Below are positions 8,623-13,703 of a stretch of DNA of 13,703 nt, piece after piece (positions within the stretch are counted from its first letter, which is position 1; the number at the start of each line of letters is the position of its first letter). Both the position numbers and the translations under genes were made by a program. Below the pieces are notes generated by a model that was not told where the DNA came from, searched no databases, and saw nothing but the letters and a program-made list of their open reading frames with translations. Source of the DNA: JBBSUX01 sp038234045 (GTDB lineage Bacteria > Pseudomonadota > Gammaproteobacteria > Burkholderiales > Burkholderiaceae_C); NCBI GenBank assembly GCA_038234045.1, contig JBBSUX010000071.1, forward strand, positions 1-13,703. The letters run 5' to 3'.

Positions 8623-9524
8623 GCGACGCGCTGCCGGCACCGTTCGACGTGCGCCTGATGAACCTCACCGCTTCGGTGCTGTTCTTCGGCTGCGCCGTGA
8701 TGCTGGTTGCCGCTGGCGGCTGGTGGGGGCTGCGGCATCCGGCATTTGCCATCGGCAGCATCGTGATCGATGGCAAGCTGGTGCACAACAATGCGGTAAC
8801 CCTGCGCGCCAACCTGGCCAACAAGCTGGCGGGCAATATCTTTACGGTCAATCTTGCAGCCACGCGGGCGGTGTTCGAATCGGTGCCCTGGGTGCGCAAT
8901 GCCACGGTGCGACGCGAGTTTCCCAATCGCCTGCATGTCACGCTCGAAGAGCATGTGCCGATGGCGTTCTGGGGCGACGAGAGCAGTTCGACCATGCTCG
9001 ACACGCATGGAGAGGTGTTCGAGGCCAACACCGGCGAGGTCGATTCGCTCGATCTGCCGCGCCTTTCGGGGCCCACGGGCGATTCGGAAGAAGTGCTCAC
9101 CATGCAGCGTGCGCTCGTCCCGGTTTTTCAGCGGCTCGACTCGACGCTCGAGGAACTGGCGCTCACCGATCGCGGCACCTGGCGCGCCACGCTCGACAGT
9201 GGTGCCGTGCTGGAGCTTGGCGGCGGAAGCCTGACGGATGTCGTTGCGCGGACCGCGCGCTTCAGCCGCACCATCAAGCAGGTGCTCGACACCTACAAAC
9301 GCCAACCAGACGACCTGGAAAGCGTCGATCTGCGCCATGCCGACGGCTACGCGGTGCGTATCCGCGGCGTGACAACCGTGACTGCGGAAGCGGCCGCGGC
9401 GATTGGGAAGCGCGAGGCGCGAGAGGCCCAGTCGCACAAACCTGGAACTGCCCAGGAGCGGGCGAAGAAGCCCTCCAGCCACAAGCCTGCCAAAGCCGCA
9501 AGCACTGCCGCCAGAAAGCCATGA
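8619..9524 (+). CDS. ftsQ: Cell division protein FtsQ
   Basis: FtsQ is a single-pass inner-membrane protein that links early (FtsA/FtsZ) and late (FtsL/FtsB/FtsW/FtsI) divisome parts. The 301-residue product has a short cytoplasmic end and a membrane helix at about 16-38. A periplasmic POTRA-type domain (about 42-114) begins at FAIGSIVIDG and includes VPWVRNATVRREFPN. The FtsQ beta domain follows to about 255. Residues 256-301 form a low-complexity tail rich in Ala and Lys, without an obvious counterpart in E. coli FtsQ. The start overlaps the ddl stop (ATGA), with GAGGGG at 8601-8606 as a rather distant ribosome site. FtsQ diverges fast, so identity rests on topology, the POTRA signature and position between ddl and ftsA. 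Confidence 0.94.
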   Translation: MSDALPAPFDVRLMNLTASVLFFGCAVMLVAAGGWWGLRHPAFAIGSIVIDGKLVHNNAVTLRANLANKLAGNIFTVNLAATRAVFESVPWVRNATVRREFPNRLHVTLEEHVPMAFWGDESSSTMLDTHGEVFEANTGEVDSLDLPRLSGPTGDSEEVLTMQRALVPVFQRLDSTLEELALTDRGTWRATLDSGAVLELGGGSLTDVVARTARFSRTIKQVLDTYKRQPDDLESVDLRHADGYAVRIRGVTTVTAEAAAAIGKREAREAQSHKPGTAQERAKKPSSHKPAKAASTAARKP

Positions 9525-9592
9525 CGAAAGCAACCGGACACACCATGCACGCGTGCCTAGCGGAATACGGACAAGGGAAAAGAGATGCCTAA
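9521..9592 (+). other. 23-codon open frame bridging ftsQ and ftsA
   Basis: An ATG at 9521 overlaps the ftsQ stop (ATGA). It opens a 23-codon frame whose TAA (9590-9592) falls just inside ftsA, whose ATG is at 9585. The predicted peptide begins MTKATGHTMHAC and has no recognisable domain, signal or membrane segment. No separate ribosome site is visible. It could be a coupling frame that carries ribosomes terminating on ftsQ up to the ftsA start, or it could be chance in a 60-nt gap. Low confidence that a functional peptide is made. Confidence 0.3.
9573..9578 (+). promoter_or_regulatory. Ribosome binding site of ftsA
   Basis: AAGGGA lies 6 nt before the ftsA ATG at 9585. It supports that start, and it means ftsA can be initiated independently of the 23-codon frame that runs through the same region. 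Confidence 0.65.
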
Positions 9593-10814
9593 GGACTACA
9601 AGGACCTGGTCGTCGGACTGGACATCGGCACTGCCAAGGTGATGGCAGTCGTGGCCGAGATCCTGCCGGGCGGCGAGCTCAAGCTCGCCGGGCTGGGCAT
9701 TGCGCCAAGCAATGGCTTGAAGCGCGGTGTCGTCGTCAATATCGATGCCACGGTGCAGAGCATTCAGCAGGCGCTGAAAGAAGCCGAGCTGATGGCCGAC
9801 TGCAAGATCACGCGTGTCTATACCGGCATTACCGGCAGCCACATCCGTGGCCTCAATTCCAGCGGCATGGTGGCGATCAAGGACAAGGAAGTCACCCCCG
9901 CCGACGTGGCACGGGTGGTGGAAACGGCCAAGGCCATCAATATCTCCACCGACCAGCGCCTGTTGCTGGTGGAGCCGCAGGAATTCGTCATCGACGGCCA
10001 GGACGTGCGTGAGCCGATCGGCATGAGCGGTATCCGGCTCGAGGCCAAGGTGCATATCGTGACCGGCGCACAAAGCGCGGCGGAGAACATCATCAAATGT
10101 GTGCGGCGTTGCGGGCTGGATGTGGAGCAGCTGATGCTCAATCCGCTGGCGTCCAGCCAGGCGGTGCTCACCGATGACGAGCGCGAGCTCGGTGTGGCGG
10201 TGGTCGATATCGGCGCCGGCACCACCGACGTAGCCATCTTCACCGGCGGTGCGATCCGCCATACCGCAGTGATCCCGATTGCCGGCGACCTGATCACCAG
10301 CGACATCGCCATGGCCTTGCGCACCCCCACCAAAGACGCCGAAGACATCAAGGTGGAAAGCGCCTGCGCCAAGCAATTACTGGCCGATGCCGACGCGCAG
10401 GTCGAGGTGCCGGGTCTGGGCGACCGCAGCCCGCGCATGATCAGCAAGCAGGCGCTGGCGGGCGTGGTCGAACCCCGGGTGGAGGAAATCTTCTCGCTGG
10501 TGCAGCAGGTCATCCGCGATTCAGGTTTCGAAGAACTGCTGTCGTCCGGCATCGTGCTGTGTGGCGGCAGCGCGGTCATGCCCGGCATGGTGGAGTTGGC
10601 CGAGGACATCTTCTTGAAGCCGGTGCGCCGCGGCGTACCCAAATACCGCGGAGCGCTGGCCGACATGGTGAGCCAGCCGCGTACCGCCACCGTGATGGGA
10701 CTGCTCGAAGAAGCGCGTCTGGCACGTATGCGCGGCTACAAGGTTTCGCAGAAACACGGCTCGATGAAGACCGCGTTCGGGCGGTTTCGGGATTTCATTG
10801 TGGGTAACTTTTGA
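9585..10814 (+). CDS. ftsA: Cell division protein FtsA (actin-like membrane tether of FtsZ)
   Basis: FtsA is an actin-fold ATPase that anchors FtsZ filaments to the inner membrane and recruits later division proteins. The 409-residue product is of normal length. The phosphate-1 loop LDIGTAKV starts at residue 12, the phosphate-2 loop DIGAGTTD is at 208-215, and the adenosine motif CGGSAVMPGM starts at 326. The 1C subdomain follows the first strands, as expected. The final residues (about 393-409) form an amphipathic stretch, FGRFRDFIVGNF, which fits the membrane-targeting helix. The gene is preceded by a 60-nt gap and followed by 345 nt of structured non-coding DNA before ftsZ. Confidence 0.97.
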   Translation: MPKDYKDLVVGLDIGTAKVMAVVAEILPGGELKLAGLGIAPSNGLKRGVVVNIDATVQSIQQALKEAELMADCKITRVYTGITGSHIRGLNSSGMVAIKDKEVTPADVARVVETAKAINISTDQRLLLVEPQEFVIDGQDVREPIGMSGIRLEAKVHIVTGAQSAAENIIKCVRRCGLDVEQLMLNPLASSQAVLTDDERELGVAVVDIGAGTTDVAIFTGGAIRHTAVIPIAGDLITSDIAMALRTPTKDAEDIKVESACAKQLLADADAQVEVPGLGDRSPRMISKQALAGVVEPRVEEIFSLVQQVIRDSGFEELLSSGIVLCGGSAVMPGMVELAEDIFLKPVRRGVPKYRGALADMVSQPRTATVMGLLEEARLARMRGYKVSQKHGSMKTAFGRFRDFIVGNF

Positions 10815-10818
10815 TGAG

Positions 10819-10903
10819 CCCCCAGTCTTCGCGCACTGCGTGTCGCTTCGCCAACCCCCTTTCAGGGGGCAACACCAGCAGACCGGCGAAGCCGGATCTG
10901 CGG
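10819..10903. repeat. Structured intergenic repeat, copy A1
   Basis: The copy starts CCCCCAGTCTTCGCGCACTG and includes two hairpins. The first is CCCCCT (10855-10860) with AGGGGG (10864-10869) and a 3-nt loop. The second is GCAGA (10878-10882) with TCTGC (10897-10901) enclosing CCGGC (10883-10887) with GCCGG (10891-10895), leaving A10896 bulged. The same order of elements occurs after ftsZ in copy A3 (12466-12548), with different bases in the stems but the same pairing and the same bulged A. I recall similar sequence between many Comamonadaceae genes, so this is probably a dispersed family member. Confidence 0.75.
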
Positions 10904-10914
10904 CGTTCTCGCGG

Positions 10915-10955
10915 GACGGCTTCGCTGCGCTTGCCTTTTGTGCAGGGAAGCCGTC
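10915..10955. repeat. Long hairpin in the ftsZ upstream region
   Basis: GACGGCTTC (10915-10923) pairs perfectly with GAAGCCGTC read at 10947-10955. After a G-G mismatch, CTGCGC (10925-10930) pairs with GTGCAG (10940-10945) through five Watson-Crick pairs and one G-T pair, leaving a 9-nt loop. It has no T tract after it. It may be part of the same repeat block as copy A1. Confidence 0.7.
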
Positions 10956-11011
10956 TGACATGACTCCTTCTTTTCAACTCTGGTTGTCGCGGGCCAGTCC
11001 GCCTGTCCAGC

Positions 11012-11048
11012 GGCGATGGCGATGGTGCAGCGCCGGGCCGCCATCGCC
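11012..11048. repeat. GGCGATGGCG inverted repeat upstream of ftsZ
   Basis: GGCGATGGCG (11012-11021) pairs perfectly with CGCCATCGCC (11039-11048) around a 17-nt loop. The GATGGC motif is repeated, so a shifted register also pairs over 10 bp: ATGGCGATGG (11016-11025) with CCATCGCCAT (11041-11050). The two registers exclude each other. Confidence 0.65.
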
Positions 11049-11056
11049 ATTGCTTG

Positions 11057-11080
11057 CACGAAGGCGCTTTGCGCTTCGTG
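11057..11080. repeat. CACGAAG hairpin with a bulged G upstream of ftsZ
   Basis: CACGAAG (11057-11063) pairs with CTTCGTG (11074-11080). Inside it, CGC (11065-11067) pairs with GCG (11071-11073) around a TTT loop, and G11064 is bulged. It is the last strong structure before the T-rich leader and ends 79 nt before the ftsZ ATG. Confidence 0.68.
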
Positions 11081-11147
11081 GCACACGAACCGGTTGTTAT
11101 CAGTTTTCAGTTTTTGTCTTTTCTTATCCCATTCGTTTTCGTTTTCC

Positions 11148-11152
11148 AGGAG
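11148..11152 (+). promoter_or_regulatory. Ribosome binding site that sets the ftsZ start
   Basis: AGGAG ends 7 nt before the ATG at 11160. The in-frame ATG at 11016 would add 48 residues encoded by the hairpin region and T-rich leader, which have no FtsZ character. The start at 11160 is strongly preferred. Confidence 0.85.
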
Positions 11153-11159
11153 CAGCACC

Positions 11160-12401
11160 ATGAGCATCGAAATGATCGAAGTCGAAGAGTTCAACCAAGG
11201 CACTCAGATCAAGGTGATCGGTGTGGGCGGCGGCGGCGGCAACGCTGTCGAGCACATGATCGAGCGCGCGGTGCAGGGCGTTGAGTTCGTCTGCGCCAAT
11301 ACCGACGCGCAAGCCCTCGGCCGCAGCGCCGCGCACCGCACCATCCAGCTCGGCACCAGCGGCCTGGGCGCGGGTAGCAAGCCGGAAAAGGGCAAGGAAG
11401 CGGCCGAGCTGGCCGAAGCGGATATCCGCTCCGCCATCGAAGGCTCGCACATGCTCTTCATCACCGCTGGCATGGGCGGCGGCACCGGCACCGGTGCAGC
11501 CCCGGTGATCGCGCGTATCGCCAAGGAAATGGGCATCCTGACGGTGGGCGTGGTGACCAAGCCGTTCGAATTTGAAGGCGGTCGCCGCATGACCAACGCC
11601 GACGTCGGTCTGCAAGAACTTGAGCAGAACGTCGATTCGCTGATCGTCATCCTGAACGAAAAGCTGCTCGAAGTACTGGGCGACGAGGTCACCCAGGATG
11701 AAGCGTTCGCGCATGCCAACGATGTACTGAAGAACGCCGTCGGCGGAATCGCCGAAATCATCAATGTGCCGGGCCACGTCAACGTCGACTTCGAAGACGT
11801 GCGCACCGTGATGGGTGAGCCAGGCAAGGCCATGATGGGAACGGCATTGGCCGAAGGTCCTGATCGCGCCCGCATCGCCGCAGAGCAAGCTGTTGCTTGC
11901 CCGCTGCTTGAAGGTATCGATCTCTCTGGCGCCAAAGGCGTGCTGGTGCTGATCACGGCCGCCAAGGGCAGCTTGAAGCTGGCGGAATCGCGTCTGGCGA
12001 TGAACACCATCCGCGCCTACGCCTCCGCTGAAGCGCATGTGATCTACGGCACCGCCTATGACGACAGCCTGGGTGACCACATCCGCGTCACCGTCGTCGC
12101 TACCGGCCTGTCGCGTCACGGCCAGCAACGCAACACCGTGCCACCCCTGCGCGTCCTGCGCACAGGTACCGACAATCTGCCCTACAACCTGTCGAACGTA
12201 CCGACCTTGGGTGGTGTGCTGTCGACCGGCGGCAGTTCTTCCTCAAGCGGCTCGGGCCGTAATACTGACTACGGCAACATGGCGGTACCGAGCGTCTGGC
12301 GCAACGGCCGCAATCAGGCGGCTCAGCGTGTCGATGCGATGGCCTCGGGCGGCATGGAGGATCTGGAGATTCCGGCGTTCCTGCGCAAGCAGGCGGATTA
12401 A
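11160..12401 (+). CDS. ftsZ: Cell division protein FtsZ (tubulin-like GTPase)
   Basis: FtsZ polymerises into the Z ring at midcell and scaffolds the divisome. The 413-residue product has the N-terminal loop VGGGGGNAVEHMI, the tubulin signature GGGTGTG at 106-112, and the T7 synergy loop NVDFEDVRTVM with D210 and D213 at the GTP-hydrolysis positions. A short linker rich in Ser, Gly and Asn (about 318-400) leads to the conserved C-terminal peptide DLEIPAFLRKQAD at 401-413, which nearly matches the E. coli tail that binds FtsA and ZipA. Its base use matches the upstream genes. It is followed by non-coding repeats and a convergent gene rather than the lpxC-type neighbour often found at this end of the cluster. 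Confidence 0.98.
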   Translation: MSIEMIEVEEFNQGTQIKVIGVGGGGGNAVEHMIERAVQGVEFVCANTDAQALGRSAAHRTIQLGTSGLGAGSKPEKGKEAAELAEADIRSAIEGSHMLFITAGMGGGTGTGAAPVIARIAKEMGILTVGVVTKPFEFEGGRRMTNADVGLQELEQNVDSLIVILNEKLLEVLGDEVTQDEAFAHANDVLKNAVGGIAEIINVPGHVNVDFEDVRTVMGEPGKAMMGTALAEGPDRARIAAEQAVACPLLEGIDLSGAKGVLVLITAAKGSLKLAESRLAMNTIRAYASAEAHVIYGTAYDDSLGDHIRVTVVATGLSRHGQQRNTVPPLRVLRTGTDNLPYNLSNVPTLGGVLSTGGSSSSSGSGRNTDYGNMAVPSVWRNGRNQAAQRVDAMASGGMEDLEIPAFLRKQAD

Positions 12402-12408
12402 ATAAGCG

Positions 12409-12454
12409 CACCCCAGCCTACGCACTTCATGTCTTCGGCTCCGCCTCAAAGGGG
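12409..12454. repeat. 46-nt direct repeat, copy A2
   Basis: The copy starts CACCCCAGCCTACGCACTTC and ends CTCAAAGGGG. It matches copy A3 in 43 of 46 positions, and the repeat period is 57 nt. It lacks the downstream bulged hairpin, so it looks like a partial or truncated member of the family seen upstream of ftsZ. Confidence 0.85.
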
Positions 12455-12465
12455 AGAGCTTGGTT

Positions 12466-12548
12466 CACCCCAGCCTACGCACTTCGTGTCTTGGGCTCCC
12501 CCTCAAAGGGGTGCCACTGGGCGACTGGCGGAGCCAGATCGCCGGTGG
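12466..12548. repeat. Structured intergenic repeat, copy A3 with bulged hairpin
   Basis: It begins with the same 46-nt unit as copy A2, including the small hairpin CCCCT/AGGGG (12499-12511). It continues into CTGGC (12525-12529) with GCCAG (12533-12537) around a GGA loop, enclosed by GCGA (12521-12524) with TCGC (12539-12542), with A12538 bulged. An outer pairing of CCACTGG with CCGGTGG extends the arm to 12514-12548. The order and shape match copy A1 (10819-10903), while the stem bases differ in a compensating way. Confidence 0.75.
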
Positions 12549-12587
12549 CCTGGGCTAGTGAGGTGAGGTGCCGTGCTGGTCACGCGA

Positions 12588-12630
12588 TTCAAAATTGATA
12601 GCTAAAAGCGCTTATGTTGATTGCGCTTTC
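12588..12630. repeat. Palindromic intergenic repeat, copy 2
   Basis: TTCAAAATTGATAGCT (12588-12603) matches the lead of the murG-murC element in 14 of 16 bases. AAAGCGC (12605-12611) then pairs perfectly with GCGCTTT (12623-12629) around an 11-nt loop. The stem differs from copy 1 outside the shared AGCGC core but keeps a 7-bp length. Confidence 0.7.
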
Positions 12631-12739
12631 GGTGAGGCTGCTGCTGCTTTCCATCTCAACGGAGAGAAGCTCTCTTTGAGCAAAGATGAATCGATCATCG
12701 AATTCGTCTGACGCTTACTCTCGAGCTACAACCCGCGAT

Positions 12740-13703
12740 TCAGGGCAAAAGTACCGCCGACCCAAGGGCAGCCAGCAGAGTCTCAGACGCGAGGCCGAGC
12801 CCCAGCACCAGCAAGGCGCTCAGTCCAAGCGCCACAGCGGACCAGCGGCCGAGCAATGCGACCGGTCCTGCGGGCGGGGCGAAGTACATGACTGACACGA
12901 CCTTGAGGTAGTAGAACAGCGAGACCATCGTGTTGATGACCGCCGTCACGGCCAGCCACGCATAGCGACCCTGTAGCGTTGAAATGAAGAGCGTGAGCTT
13001 GCCCACGAAGCCTGCCAGTGGTGGTATGCCGACCAGCGACAAGAAGCTCACTACCAGCGCCGCAGCGACCCAAGGCCTCGCGCTGCCTAGGCCCCTGTAG
13101 TGATCGAATACGGTGCGCCCCCGCAGATGGGTCACCACGGCAAATGCGCAGATCTGTGCTGCGGCATATCCTGCGAGAAAGAACAGCAGCGCCGCGGGGG
13201 CCTCCTGCGAGCGCCCCAGAACCGCGATGGCCATCAATGCATAACCCGACTGTGCCACCGAGGACCAGCCGATAAGCCGACGCACGTCTTGCTGTCCGAG
13301 CGCGGCGAGATTGCCAAGCGTCATGGTGGCCCCGCCATTGCCGCTACCAGCGGCTGCCAGGCGACTACATCGGTCGGGAACAGCATCAAAACGCGCCCCA
13401 GCGCGATGGCGGCGCCAATCTTCGGCACCGTGGTGAGGAAAGCCGCGGCCGGTCCCGTCGCACCTTCAGCAACGTCGGGCATCCAGGTATGAGCCGGCAG
13501 TGCCCCTAGTTTGAAGGCTAGGCCGATCACCACCAGCGTCACGCCGAGCAACAAGGGGCGGAGGATGAATGAGCAGTCAGAGCTGCTGCCATGGCGACGT
13601 AGGTGGTCTGCCCTAGCACGCCGAATAGGAGCGCCACTCCGATCATCAGGAGGGTGTTGGTGCAGGCGCCGATCAGGAAGTACTTCATGCCTGCCTCAAG
13701 CGA
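12740..13703 (-). pseudogene. nuoN: NADH-quinone oxidoreductase subunit N, 5' partial, two frameshifts
   Basis: NuoN is an antiporter-like, proton-pumping membrane subunit of respiratory complex I. Three consecutive pieces in different frames read as one protein. Bases 13703-13560 give SLEAGMKYFLIGA, bases 13559-13321 give GLAFKLGALPAHTWMPDV, and bases 13324-12740 give RRLIGWSSVAQSGYALMA, LVGIPPLAGFVGKL and a hydrophobic C-terminus. Residues of the family's proton path are kept: the Glu of SLEAG and the Lys residues encoded at 13510-13512, 13420-13422 and 12998-13000. About 320 codons are visible, against about 485 in E. coli NuoN; the N-terminal part lies beyond the window. Each frame change fits one missing base in a four-base run: GGGG at 13555-13558 and CCCC at 13330-13333 on the plus strand. 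It could be a true pseudogene or a sequencing error. Related MrpD/NuoM-type proteins are less likely, given SLEAG and the AFKLG context. Confidence 0.78.

Larger units (their letters stand above)
10815..11159 (+). other. ftsA-ftsZ intergenic region, hairpin-rich with T-rich leader
   Basis: This is the longest gap inside the cluster and I see no gene in it. From left to right it holds a CCCCCT/AGGGGG hairpin (10855-10869), a bulged hairpin (10878-10901), a long hairpin (10915-10955), a GGCGATGGCG inverted repeat (11012-11048) and a bulged hairpin (11057-11080). A pyrimidine-rich, T-rich stretch (about 11094-11146) leads into the ftsZ ribosome site. I could not find a convincing -35/-10 pair. 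None of the hairpins is followed by a T tract that would make it a standard intrinsic terminator. The region may separate ftsZ expression from the upstream operon, but this is inference. Confidence 0.75.
12402..12739. other. Convergent intergenic region between ftsZ and the nuoN remnant
   Basis: This gap has no gene that I can support. It contains two direct copies of a 46-nt repeat (12409-12454 and 12466-12511), a long bulged hairpin (12514-12548), a second palindromic element (12588-12630) and a small GAGAG/CTCTC inverted repeat (12662-12674). Two genes converge here, so termination signals are expected, but no hairpin has a clear T tract on either strand. Confidence 0.75.

Noticed and set aside
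8550..10376. A 608-codon open frame on the minus strand, opposite ftsQ and ftsA
   Set aside because: It overlaps two well-supported genes, has shadow-like composition and no recognisable domain.
10855..10869. CCCCCT/AGGGGG hairpin as an intrinsic terminator of ftsA
   Set aside because: No T tract follows on the plus strand, and it forms part of a repeat that also occurs after ftsZ.
11016..11159. Upstream extension of ftsZ by 48 codons
   Set aside because: The extension encodes hairpin and T-rich leader sequence with no FtsZ similarity, and AGGAG sits correctly before 11160.
12686..12895. A 69-codon plus-strand frame after ftsZ
   Set aside because: Most of it is antisense to the nuoN C-terminus, and it has no ribosome site or recognisable features.

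Overview
The window is a nearly complete stretch of the division and cell wall (dcw) cluster of a GC-rich betaproteobacterium. Best fit is Burkholderiales, probably Comamonadaceae. The evidence is the gene order, the long MurD form, the style of the protein sequences, and intergenic repeats that look like those scattered through Comamonadaceae genomes. No search was run, so the family assignment is inference.

Bases 1-10814 hold nine tightly packed plus-strand genes: murF (3' part only), mraY, murD, ftsW, murG, murC, ddl, ftsQ and ftsA. They make and flip the peptidoglycan precursor: D-Ala-D-Ala by Ddl, UDP-MurNAc-pentapeptide by MurC/D/F, lipid I by MraY, lipid II by MurG. They also build the septal machine (FtsW, FtsQ, FtsA). 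Most junctions are ATGA overlaps or gaps of about 10 nt, which suggests one transcript with translational coupling. The exceptions are a 91-nt gap before murC that carries a palindromic repeat, and a 60-nt ftsQ-ftsA gap spanned by a 23-codon open frame.

Bases 10815-11159 are a 345-nt gap before ftsZ packed with strong hairpins and a T-rich leader. ftsZ (11160-12401) is complete. The next 338 nt (12402-12739) contain two direct copies of a 46-nt repeat, a bulged hairpin that also occurs upstream of ftsZ, and a second copy of the palindrome seen before murC.

Bases 12740-13703, minus strand, hold the 3' two thirds or so of a nuoN-like gene (complex I membrane subunit). It is broken by two frameshifts, both next to four-base G/C runs, and it converges on ftsZ. 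This is not the usual neighbour of ftsZ.

The protein-coding content is conventional. I see no new enzymatic or defence system, CRISPR array, tRNA, rRNA or transposase. The most interesting material is non-coding: a structured repeat on both sides of ftsZ whose stems differ by compensating base changes, the hairpin-dense ftsZ leader, and the damaged nuoN.
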